A DNA stretch of 64,000 bases from Astropecten irregularis (taxonomy: Eukaryota; Echinodermata; Asteroidea; Paxillosida; Astropectinidae), in assembly GCA_963971285.1 (NCBI GenBank), contig OZ020244.1, forward strand, positions 3,038,001-3,102,000. Reading direction: 5' to 3'. Made by a program: the position numbers and the translations under genes. Shown here piece by piece: positions 1 through 11,900 of this stretch (position 1 is its first letter; the number at the start of each line of letters is the position of its first letter). The notes beneath the pieces were generated by a model, which made no database searches, had not been told where the DNA came from, and saw nothing but the letters and a program-made list of their open reading frames with translations.

Positions 1-120
1 GCCCTGTGTTGGCAGTGTTCCAACTTATCAATTACCTGTGTTTGGTTGCCAGTCAGAAGCCACTGCCATTTGAAATCACTGCCATTTTGCTTAGAATGCA
101 GTTTAATTAAATTCCACAGG

Positions 121-540
121 TGGGCAATTCCAGCGTAACGGACATGACAATTACGCCGTTTTTTCCTTATTCAGAGGATCATAAAGTAGGATTGGCAGTT
201 TGCAAACAATTTTAATAAGGCTTATCAGACACATTTGACTATCAGTGACATATGTAGTAAATTTTATGTAATTTCATTGAACAGTTGTAGAGAAAAATGC
301 ACCGTAACGGACATGACACCAAATGCCACTTGGTGTCATGTCCGTTACGGTAACAAGAAGTGTATTTTCTCTACAACTGTTCAATGAAATTACATAAAAT
401 TTACTACATATGTCACTGATAGTTAAATGTGTCTGATAAGCCTAACTAAAATTGTTTGCAAACTGCCAATCCTACTTTATGATCCTCTGAATAAGGCAAA
501 AACTGTGAAATTGTCATGTCCGTTACGCTGGAATTGCCCA
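121..540. mobile_element. 420-bp near-perfect foldback (MITE-like) palindrome
   Basis: The two arms of about 200 bp are nearly identical reverse complements, from TGGGCAATTCCAGCG at the outer ends to a 7-base loop near 326. The motif CGTAACGGACATGAC occurs four times, at both outer ends and both sides of the centre. No ORF. Confidence 0.9.
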
Positions 541-904
541 GGTCTGATTTACCATCAATCTTAAGCTTGTCCCCTTGTAATCCAGCTCCACAATTTTATT
601 TGTTATGATATCGAAATCTAACTTGCCACATGGGTAGCATTACTTGATTTTTGTTGTAATTTTTGAATGTTTTCATTTGTCAATTGCCTGACTAAGGGAT
701 ACATTTTAATGCTGGTTGGGCACAGCCACTGAAAAGCCATGTCAGGACCCAAGCTTTGCCTGGGGTCTTGGGCATCAATCCCTAGCCTTGAACTATCAAC
801 TTCAAGCCCATGTGTGCTGGATGGTGTACTAGACATAAACATCATTGACAAAGTCCACATTAATTTTGGAATGGACAGTATCCAGAAGCCAGGCTTTATT
901 GATT

Positions 905-1030
905 TCAAGCAGCGCTGCTGTCCTGATTTTCAGGGCTGACAAGAGGAGGATTTCAGGCATGAAGGCCTAGGCCTGGCAAGGCTTTTTGATGGCTGGGGCC
1001 AACAATTATTAAAGTTTCTCTCCCTATGGC
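905..1030. repeat. Dispersed 'GGCCTGGCAAGGCT' repeat, fragment
   Basis: Shares GGCCTGG-AGGCTTTT, ATGGCTGGGCCAAC and AAAGTTTCTCTCCCT with copies near 21230, 32715, 46590 and 59790. No coding capacity seen. Confidence 0.5.
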
Positions 1031-2355
1031 CAATGCCAGTACTGTACCAACGTACACAATATGTGTATTCATGTATGAGGCATGAGACATGTATTTTGAC
1101 ACATCATAGGCCGAACAGATAGGCCTATTTAGGCAGGGCTATCGATCATGGGTCTGTTTATTTCATAGAATCATCTACCAACAATTCTGATGACAAATTA
1201 TTCATTTCCAGTGCTATTATTCAATGCTGGAAACGGAGTTGTTGTATAGCATTGCTTTTAAATATTTAAGTGGACTTCCATTTTTTGTTAATCAGTGTTG
1301 CATATTGTAGGATATTTGCATAATTCAACAGGTTTACATGAAGTGCATTGAAACATTATTTCTGCAAGAATACGCCCTACAGAATTGTTACCATTTTACT
1401 CCTATCAAGATATTGTAATATTGCTGTGCACAAAACCATTAGAACCCTTTTGAGTGGAATTACCTAACAGTAACAGGTCATTTGATCTTATATTAGCATT
1501 TAATTCATGCACAGATTTTGTTGGGGTCCTGCGTTTTAGTTAAAAGTGTCTTAAACTTTCATGTGTTTGTTTTGATGGCTTCTGCCTGGTAGTACAATAA
1601 GTGTTTTCTTAAAATTGAGACATCACAGGTTTACATCATTGCAGATCATGTGAATCTGAAATGTTCCTTGGGGTATATTCTTTATACAGCAACAATATGC
1701 CAATTACAGGAATAGGATAAAACCAAATAAATAGATTAACTTAAAAATAATCTATAGGCCTACAGTGTGTCCCACAAAACGATACCTATTTTAAACAAAA
1801 TATAAAAAGACAATATGTTTTCAGTTGTTTGATTTGTAATCTATTGCATTCAGTATCTTGGGCATGTTCTGACGAAATTTCAATGCATTTCAGTTCATGC
1901 AATTACTGATTGTCTGGAAAAGTCAATTTTGCTGCCATTACAAATAAGTGGCAATGTTTTTGGTTTTTTTATCTTAGCACACAGATCACAACTCACTAAG
2001 ATAACCATCTATGTCGCTCATTTGTAATGGCATTAAAATGGACTTTTCCAGACAATCAGTAATTGCTCGGTGAAATATGACTGAATGGATTGCCTTGAAA
2101 TTTTTGTCAGAACATGCCCTGGGAGATACTGAATGCAACTGACCAAAAATCAAATATAGCTGAAAGCAAAGAATTCTTCTTTGGGAGTATAAAGTATTAT
2201 TATATAAGCACAAGGGACATGATCAAACAACAGAAATTGAAATAGCAAGCATAGACACTAACTTTTCAAAATGCATCTAAAAGATGAATTATATGTAAAA
2301 ATGAATCTATTGCAATAGTGGACATAAATGACCATCAATAATTGTTATTCAAAAG
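1031..2355. other. Upstream region without recognised exon
   Basis: AT-rich sequence. Two stretches around 1858-1940 and 2020-2110 are inverted copies of each other (both carry CAGACAATCAGTAATTG or its complement, and the TTTGTAATGGCA motif), a degraded foldback. No exon seen. Confidence 0.4.
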
Positions 2356-2359
2356 AGCC

Positions 2360-2504
2360 CCGGGATCGATTTCATGAAGTCCTACGATCGATCGTAACTT
2401 GAGTTACGAAGGGTAACCCATCATATCCTACGTAGGGCTGCGATGCATCATAAGTCCTACGATTGATAGTAAGTTATGATGAGTTTGGTGAAATCGACCC
2501 TTGG
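2360..2504. mobile_element. GATTTCAT/GTGAAATC-type MITE, full length
   Basis: About 145 bp, ends GGGATCGATTTCATGAAG and GGTGAAATCGACCC. The inner part contains CTACGATCGATCGTAACTTG and a self-complementary core. Same family at 12670, 22926, 24852, 27051, 36534 and 58291. Confidence 0.8.
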
Positions 2505-2699
2505 ACACTTGTTTTGGAAAAGAATGAAGGGAAGGTGCACTGAACACATTCACACTTTCCATGAACCTATTGTAGATGTGATATGTAGATGGAGGAAATC
2601 CACGATTTAGTATTTTCATGGCTTCAGACTGGCAAACAAACAAAGATGATTGGGACACCACCAACATACATGTAGGACTAGAAACATGTACACTGTAGC

Positions 2700-2765
2700 C
2701 CAGTTTGTACATCGCCGGTTTGCTGGTTCGAATCCCGCTCTAGTCAATTTTTCTGTGTTCAATTC
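2700..2765 (+). mobile_element. 5'-truncated tRNA-derived SINE
   Basis: Carries the B box CTGGTTCGAATCCCGCT and the tail AGTCAATTTTTCTGTGTTC shared with the SINEs at 15067-15208 and 18607-18737, in the opposite orientation to those. Confidence 0.6.
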
Positions 2766-2858
2766 TCAATGATGGTGTTAAACTCGTTTGGATAACTAAT
2801 GATGGTATTTGTTGTTGTTTGTTTACTATGTTGTTTGTTTACCATTTTGTTTACTCAG

Positions 2859-2931
2859 GCGGAGAAGATATGCCAGGAAGGTGTTTATGCGCCAGGCGGT
2901 CACATCGCTCCCCTGGGAAGCTCAGAAATGG
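2859..2931 (+). CDS. TASOR: TASOR exon a: DUF3715 start of visible part
   Basis: Acceptor tttactcag and donor G|gtgagt frame 24 codons plus one base. The peptide runs AEKICQEGVYAPGG then GSSEMG, which corresponds to the ICQ-G segment and the turn before the GVYLS strand of the DUF3715 fold. An upstream in-frame ATG at 2799 lies in intron sequence and is not the start. The preceding exon is not recognisable in 1-2858. Confidence 0.8.
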
Positions 2932-5900
2932 GTGAGTACCAAATACTCAGCGCTCCAAAACGAGCGACTTTCATTTTATTAGGTCATTGGGCCAGGTAGT
3001 TAGGGCCATGCCACACTAGGTAACATTTAAAGACAACTTGAAGTCAACCAACTTAGCTACAGTACACCATATTCAAGAGGAAACAAAAGTCATTTAAAAA
3101 AAAGAAGACTTTTCTCATTATTTCCAAGATATGAAAATTGAAAGATGAATGCTATTTCTTCTTGGAGAGTGCGTGGAACTGATTGCCAGTAAAATGCCTC
3201 GTGCGATATCTGAGGCATGGAAGTTTGTCCAAGATGCACTTGAAATGTAGCACTTGGTGTTTCAAATCTTGACAAGTTTGTTTGGTGATTTCACACTGTG
3301 GTCCTGCCAGTAGTTTCTGCTGTTGGAATGCATTACCTACATACATGTACACTACATGTCTGTCAATAGTGCAATAACAATGCTCCACAGGCAGTCAGTC
3401 CGCACTGCGTGCTGTAATGAGGTCAAATCCCGAACTTTATCTGCACAGCCACAGCGCGTGATTCGTCCGCGAGATTTGCGCGTTAAAATGCGAGAGTTCA
3501 ACGATGTTTTTGCACACGGCACTACAACCACATCTTTAGTTGGCTTCCAAGATGGCGTGGTAAGTGTAAACGTGTCATTTTTTCTGAATCGATTGATACC
3601 AAATTTGTTGTGTTTGAACGGTGTTTTAGCAATTTTTTTGGCAACTGAAGTTAGCGGGTGTTGTTACGGATGATTTTAGACCTGATTTGATTTGCTGTGC
3701 CCTGACTCAGCTAAATAAAAAGAGGAAATACTATGGCTATAACTCGAAAGATCGTTCGTTGAGCTTTAGTTTGATATAATTTTTTACTTGTGGCGGCCAC
3801 TTTTTTACTGTTTACACATCGTTTTTGTTTTGCGAGATTTCGTTTTTCTTCATCAATTTACGTGTAGGTTTTGATCCATTTGTATACAAAGTGCATGATG
3901 TGCCTACCGTACACACATACCCTTTTTGTGGGCCTAGGCTACATAGGCCTACATGCATGCGCATGTGACATCTGCAACTAAAATGTGAAATTTTAATATT
4001 AATAAAAAAAAAATAGGCCCCTCCCTATAGCACTAGCAGTATTAGTAGGCCCCTAGGCTATAGCCTAAATTAAAAGGGCCTAGCATAATAATAGTAATCA
4101 TAATCAAAATAATGATAATTAACCATCATGATGTGTTTTCATTTATTATTTTTTCTTTCGAATGGAAAAAAACCATAGGGACTAGCCTACCTAAGTAGGC
4201 CTAAGTCAAGTGAGTTTATTTTTCTTGGAATGCTGGTCAACTAGTATGGGTACACCGACCAACTCGTACGCTGTCCAACTCGTACGCCGACCAACTCGTA
4301 CGCCGACCAACTCGTACACTATTTCCAATGAAATGACTTTTCTCTGAATTTCAAGGGTTATGCATTTTGAACTTGAAGGATAAACGGGAATGTCAGTTTT
4401 TTCCTAAGTTTTTTCCCTTAAAGATACTAATCCCTGAAAAAATTTTCTACAAAAAAAAAGAAACCTGTGATCCATTGAAAAAAAAATTGCAGGCCTTTCC
4501 CCTTAAAAGGAAAGCCGGAAAGACAAAAAAAACATCCCTCAAATGAAAACCCACAGAAAGTCCCGATAAAAAATAAGTCAACATCTCGAAAAATTGTAAA
4601 TTACTTGAGTTGCATACAAGTTGGTCGACCATCATACGAGATGGTTGGCGTACGAGGTTAGGGGCACGGTGTACAAGTTGGTGGCTGTACAAGTTTAGCG
4701 GCGTACAAGTTGGTCACGTACGATTTGGTCGCGGTACAAGTTAACCTGCTTTAGTTTGTTGCATTATTGGGTCGTTTGTAGTTTGCAAGTCTTCTTTCTA
4801 CTAAAATTTTAAAATTGTTGAGCTAGAGTATAAAACTTGCCCAACAATTATTATCAATCATACTCATTACCGACCAACTGACAACTACTAGCAAAAACCG
4901 ACAACTACATGATAATTTTGGCGACCAATCAATACCACTCAGGCAGGAAATGTGCTTTTGCCCAACAAACACTTAATTATCTGCTTGTAACCCGTACTGG
5001 TTTCATTGCTGGGCAGTTTTATGAAACTGAAAGGTCTGCATGTTTTAGCAATATTAATTATTATTTTCAGTTGTTGTCAGCAGCTGTCTGTATAGTCAGT
5101 AGTAATTGTTGGCGAAGGTCGGTAATTAGGATGAACACTATAGTATAATAGGTAAACATCCAGTAATATGTCTTATATTTTCTTTTCTTTTCTTTTTTTC
5201 TTTTTTTTTGCAATGCAGGTCAGGCCGGCCATTGAAGTGGCCAGACCCCCCAAACCGCCATTGCCATCCCAGCAGGCAATGTCCCAACCGATTCGGAAGG
5301 TTAATGCTCTTGTATTAGGTGATTCATTAAGTATTTACCTCAATATCTCTCCAGCGAATTTGTTAGTGTATAATTTTGTACTTGTTGAAATTATGGTTGC
5401 CAGAAAATGTACAAAAAAAACACTCGCATACATTCCATTAACTTTAAGTTATGCAGCGGAATTTTCTAAACTTCACATTCAACCATAAACTTTGCCATAT
5501 TGTTTCATGTAAACATTGCCAACATATGGGTAAGAAATTTTATATTAATGCAGTTGTCGATCAGGAAATTTTATTTGTCTCAGTAAGGTTCTTTGCTAAT
5601 ATTGTCGGGTATGATTGTAGGTTTTTTTAACTTAACTTTTGAAACTTCATCATAAATTTGAAACATTCCATCATAACTTTGTTGTGATTATTAAAGATAC
5701 ACATGTATAAGTTATGCAGCTGAATTTCCTTTTACCTTAACATTCAACTAAACTATGCCATATTGTGTCATGTAAACATTTTATATTAATGCACTGTTTT
5801 TTTTAATGTAATGTAAGCTTGCCATTGGGACAATGTATTTGTCTCATTTAGTTTCTTGGCCTATATTGTCGGGTATGATTTGTGTGTGTTTTTATTAGCT

Positions 5901-8900
5901 TAAATGTTTTTATTAGCTTAAACTTAACGAAATTCCATCATAACCTTGTCATGCTTTATTCATTTTATTTTTAATAATATTGTAATTTTTCCAATGTGTT
6001 TCTTTTTTCATTAGTAATGTAGCTTGCCATGTTGAAATTTCAACTTATAATTTTTTTACAACTTAATTCTACACCTGAATATGGTAATTTCAATTTAGAA
6101 ATAAAATAAAAGTGCCGGAAGTTACACATTGTCAAGAAACATGCATGAGCAGTGGATGTGACTTAATAAATTAATTTGTTGATAGAAAGAAATCATGTCT
6201 TGTTCACTTGCATATGTTATTGTGTGTGTGCATTAAGTTAATTAGGACTCCACAAAGCAGATGTTCAAAACCCCATCAAAACCCGTAGCTTTCTGATTTT
6301 GGCATTATCATCACTTTGAAAGTGTCCTGAAAGTGTCCGTCTTAAAAACAAATATTACTTTCTAAAAGTATCATTTTCATATATTAGATAGAATATAAAC
6401 TTGTCCACAATCCATAGATTTGTTTTCCGAAGACTAATGAGCTAGCCTTTATATCATAGTAATTTTGTGCATTAATTCCCACAATTAACATGCACACCGT
6501 ACCGCGATCTTTACATCCGGGTACGTGCGTGTGTGGAGAAGTGTGACGTAGCGTGGTTGACCAATCAGACATCAGGAAATCCGTGCACAGCAATGGCGCC
6601 GTTCTCATGAACGGACGTTCGTGTTGATTTGTGAGAAGTGTTGGCAAAATGCGTGCCCTGACTCAGCTAAATGATATTAATGCCAATAAATACACGATTA
6701 TGATAGAATATAAGACGGTCTTTCTGTTGAGTACAAAAGAACGTTGTGGTACCATTGAAAATTAATAGTTAGGACCATGTTTTCAGGGCCAAAATTTTTC
6801 GTTTTTTAACGAAAAAAACAACGTCCATTTTTGTACTTGAAATTGGCAAAAACATATTAATATTGCATACTGGATTGAAGAGCTGTTATTCATCTATAGA
6901 AATCTGGAAATATCTTGACAAAAGGGTATTTCAAATCAAAGAAAATGACAGTTTTCCTGAGACTGTCCCATGCTCATTAAATATTCATGGAGAGGTCACG
7001 CTCCGAAAACCTGTGCATACGCTGCATATAAAAGGAACGGATATTGTGTGCAGTGCGGACTGACTGCAGGAAAGAATTACCAGCCGCAGAATCAGCAAAA
7101 GGGCTGATCCAAGGGGAGTGGGCGGAAGGGGCGAGGTGGGGGGGTGGAGTGTACAAATAGAGGCCTATGCCCAACTTCAACATCTAACAACTGAAATGGC
7201 GCACTGTGTTGAGCAAAGCTAGTGACTTGTGACCAGCATGCACAATAATGGTATTGTTACATGTAGTGCATTATTAACTGCACTGCCATATTGTGTGGGT
7301 GAGTCACCATGTTTCATAATAGCATTAATGGTGCAGTTTCATGGCTACTGCTGGCCTGGTGGTGAAGGCATGCATGTTGTATGTATTTATATGTCTGTTT
7401 GAGGCCATTTCACCAAACACTAAGATTGATCTTAAGATGAGTTGTGCAGTATCACCATAGTGATTTGTATTGTGAAATCACAAGTTGCTTAGCAATTAAG
7501 ATGAATTCACACTTAAGATCAATCTTAGTGCTTCGTGAAATCGGCCCCTGGTATTATCAAACATGCCATTGTGTTTATCCTGACATTGAAAAATGACATG
7601 TACAAGTATGTTAAGTCATTTTGATTCAGATGTGATCACCTATAGGTGAGCAGGGGCAGATTTAGTGGGGGCGGGGCGCATGCCCCCTTTCTTACAGCAA
7701 AAAAGCAAACAAAACAACAACAACAACAACATGGGGGAGGAGAAACAAAATTAATTGGGCAGACCCACCCTAATCTGCTAGCTTTAATCACAGTCACCCG
7801 TTGCCATTGAATTGGTCCATTTATTTCCACACCTCCTATGCCCCCTTCCCTATTGGAAAATCCTGGATCCGCTCCTGGCTCAATGATGTGTTAATTTACA
7901 TAGGCCTGATTGTGCTCAACAAGATTTCATAAGCCCTACTAATTCATGTATGTGTATAGGCCTACTAAGTACTATACATGCCAAATGTTTGTTTAAATCA
8001 GTTTGGAGAATAATGACTACAGTAAAGGAATGTTGATTTGAATATGATCACCTATCCTGTGTGGGCTCCTTAACTTGCATCTACATGTAGGCCAGAGCGT
8101 GCTCGACAATGCTCTGTGCGCCCTACTTACCTAAACATAATGTACTTTTTTATCTGAACAAGTATCCGGGAGCATAGTACCAGCTTACCCATACAAAAGC
8201 CATTGATAAACCAACAATGCTGTTAAGGTGCCCACATACCACAGCGTTATAGGTCTGCACCAGTCATGATATTTGCAGTGAACTACCACCCTCATTAACA
8301 GTGAAAAATGCAGAGTAATCAGTATGCAGCTCCAAAATGGATGCATTTACTTGGCCTATTACATAATATATAAATATATATAACAAACAAACAAAATAAA
8401 TGATACAAGTAATAAACTGCTGCAAACAGCTCATCAACCAATATATGACCTAAAATGTATAAAATGCTTGGAGTTTGGAGGGCCTGATGTTCCGTTGTGG
8501 CAGGATCTTTCTCAAAGGCTAAATAAAAAAAGCCCTGGAGAAAGATCTCGCTAAACAAAACCAAAACAAAAGGAAGCCAGTGAATTTCAGGGAAAACAAA
8601 TCAGGCCAAGGGAACAAGATGTCTATAGGTACTGTAAGTGCAAGGTGACAATTACATGTATGTGTCCGACTATGTGTACACTTTATATGCAGGCATCTTC
8701 ATGTGTGTGCATGTTCACAGTTTCACACACTTATTAGGAATATTAAATTTGGAATTTGAAAATCAATCAACGTGGCTGAAGGCTGACCATATTTCTGTTG
8801 CTACATGTATATGACACGTTGCCTGCAACCCTGACAGGGAATGCTCCTAGCCAAGGTCACAGAGACCTTTTGTCTGTTCAGAGTTCAATGAAGACATATA

Positions 8901-11900
8901 TTAAGGACGTTAGCCACGGTCAATGCCAAAGCATTTTGAAATAAAGGTGGCAGGTTATTGTATCCCTGAAAGCACTATAATATGAGGGATAGCACGTGTA
9001 CATGCATGCATAGTGCATCGTGGAACCTCCACGAAATTAGCCTTGTGGTTAGGCTTGGGATTGATCTTGATCTTGAATTTGATGATCTTGATAATGGGCA
9101 TGAGATTCATTGGCAAAGCTTGAGCCTTACAGTGTATATTGGCTCCGTCATGTGGCCCAATCCCTTCATTTTATTTTGGGCATCAAGCATGTCAAATGGC
9201 CCAGTACTAGTGTAAGCCAGGATTTTACCTGTATTTATCAATCCATTTATTAATCCTTATATTTTAATGTAATTTTCTATGGTCACCTTTAACTTAAGTG
9301 AACAGTTCCCCTAATGTCCACCCCATGAGACAATGCTGGTTGTAACTTTGTATGCATGACCTTCATGAATGTCTGGTAGTGACTCCTTTTCTTAGGAATG
9401 TGTTTTGGCCCCCACAAGGCCTTGGTCACCACCATTCCAAGAAAGTGATGCCAAGACTATTATGTCACCGTATTTGGAATTTCACTCATACTCTTCTTCT
9501 ACTTGGTTCTACCTGGTCGTCTCCATCGACCTAAGACCACCACCATGTATCAGTTGCCTCCTGCACAAAGTTAGTCTGGGTAATAAATAAAGATTCCCAT
9601 TGACCCTATCTTCGTGTTCGGAGTGTATACTTTATTCTATCTACCTACGTGTACTCTTATCATCAGTAATAAGTAACACCAAACCTAGGTCTACTCCTCA
9701 TATATACCTAGTACCAATCCAAGTGTTACACTAGCTTCAAGCCTAGTTTTGTAAAGGACATATGAAGGTTCTTTTTAGAAGAATGATTTTAGAGAGTTTC
9801 ATTGACAGATACTTTGTTTGGAATTGACTTTAACAAAAACAAATGTTCATAGTCAATTTAGGCCCTAAATGTTGACCAAAGTAAAGTCTTTGGAGATACA
9901 GAGGGCTTGGTGTTTTGATCCTAGCAGGATCTTTCTCAAAGGCTAAAAGCTTGGAGTTTGGAGGGCCTGATGTTTCGATCCTAGCAGGATCTTTCTCAAA
10001 GGCTATTAAAAATGCTCAGAATATTAGGAGGACCTGATGTTTCGATCCTAGCAGGATCTTTCTCAAAATGACAAGAGCATGCAATTTGAGATACACATAA
10101 GTGGATGAGAGTATCTGAAAGACCATGAAAATATTGAAAATATGCAACAAGGCTGGGAAACCACAAAGAGAGGATAGAGGTGGGCCAAAAGAAATAAAAT
10201 CTGCCAATTTGTATTAATTGAAAACAGCATGTATGACACCAATACAGAATGACACGGGTCCTCATTTGTTTAAAAGGTACAACTCTAATACTTTTTGTTA
10301 TAGCCATGATAATGCATTTAAGCACAGTCCACAGACTTGGTCCGTGCGTGCCATATTGGCAAACTCGCAGCAATAATGTCTAACTCTCACAATTCAGAAT
10401 CCACCCAATAGCCAACACAGCCTGGTAATTTTGACCTTGGTAATATCACCAGTTCCTGCATCCCCATTGCAATCAATGTACCCCCTACCTCTCTGCATTC
10501 TCCTGGTGAACAACAAAGGCAAGATCATGCTTGAAAGCCTGCCCAAACAATGGCAATAGAACAAATCATTTCATTTGACATATGAAATGCACATGGAGCA
10601 TATAATAATATTATAAATCAGGCATATTCGATGAAGATCCTGCTAGGATTGAAACGCGTCAGGCCCTCTTAACTCCAAGCATATTTGGTACTTGATTAGA
10701 AATCCATGTAAGAGGGCCTGTTTGTTTAATACGCAAGATCGCGGATCTTGCTGATCCGGATCCCATTTTAGCGTACCCTGCACAGGATGTGGATCCGCAG
10801 ATCTGGGATCCTGTGTGTTAAACAAACAGGTCCCAAGTGTACCATTGGTCATGTTGGATATTGTGAAGAGAGAATTTATTCTGATCATGTTGTTTTCAAA
10901 ATGCGTCATATAATAATATTCAGGCCATCATTTTAATAAAAATGATTGATTGTTTGATTTACATTTCAACTGGTATATATTTTTTATTACATTTACATGT
11001 AGGTGTGTATTTGTCCCGGTACTCTGACATTATCAAAAGGGAAGGGCTTATCTCTGGTCACCAGGGAATTCTGATTGTCCTGAAAATACTTAAGGTGAGT
11101 TCAGTTTGATGGAAGCCATTACCTGCTGCACTGGGCTTTTTTTTGGGGGGGGGGGGGGGAGGGGGGCGGGAAGATTTTACTAAAGTCAATTGAATAAATG
11201 AAAAGTGGTAAAAAAAAATTCCCAGTCCTCATTTTGTATTTTGACACAAGGACTTTTAATGTGATGGTAATAGAATTATAACCAAACTTGAAGATTGTCA
11301 CACACAAACAAAGCAGTCCTAAGTGCATTTGAAACCTGTGTTTATTATCTTGCTGTCCAGGGCCCAATTTCATGACCCTGCTTACAGCTAAATTCTGCGC
11401 TTACGATCATCATTTTCTAATTACTGAGTCAGCGCCAATTTTCTATGTGACCCGAGCTAGCCAGAAATCCTTAGTCTTGTAGACTACGCATCCGCACAAC
11501 TGAAAATTGCTTGTTTATCCACGGAAGAGGATTTTATATTGTCTGCTTCTGTATATTATGTGCTAATTCTATGCTTATACATGTAATTCTATGCAAAGCC
11601 ATATAATTGGGCCCAGATACGTGTACATCAATTCATGTGCCACTTTTAAGCATTGACTGCTGTTCGCACTTGACTTATTGTCTCTGTTCAAGTTAACCTA
11701 GGGCCAGTTTCAAGCACATTTTAAGCACAGAATTTATTTGCTTACCAAATTCTTCCTTGATCAAACAGGGTTGCCAACCAAATTTTCATGTGATGTTTAC
11801 AACTTTTGACTTGTATTCAGACATTGTATGCTAAGCATAACATTCACATGGAGTTTTGGCTCGTAGACTGATTTGTTTACCAACGTTTTTGGTGCTTAAG

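Larger units (their letters stand above)
3391..7067. mobile_element. Possible 3.7-kb DNA element with 18-bp inverted ends and an SGNH-like fragment
   Basis: The 18-mer GCAGTCAGTCCGCACTGC at 3391-3408 recurs as its exact reverse complement at 7050-7067. Inside are CpG-rich segments at 3410-3500 and 6480-6610 and a split ORF. No clear target duplication, and a foldback lies nested at 4233-4750. A 19-base direct repeat, TGCCCTGACTCAGCTAAAT, occurs near 3698 and 6652. The bounds are a hypothesis. Confidence 0.35.

Noticed and set aside
739..939. 66-codon ORF and its antisense partner as a possible upstream TASOR exon
   Set aside because: Overlaps the dispersed GGCCTGG repeat and shows no DUF3715-like sequence.
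2799..2858. ATG-started hydrophobic leader before exon a, looking like a signal peptide
   Set aside because: It is the T-rich tail of an intron read in frame up to a good acceptor. A nuclear scaffold with a conserved upstream domain part would not start here.
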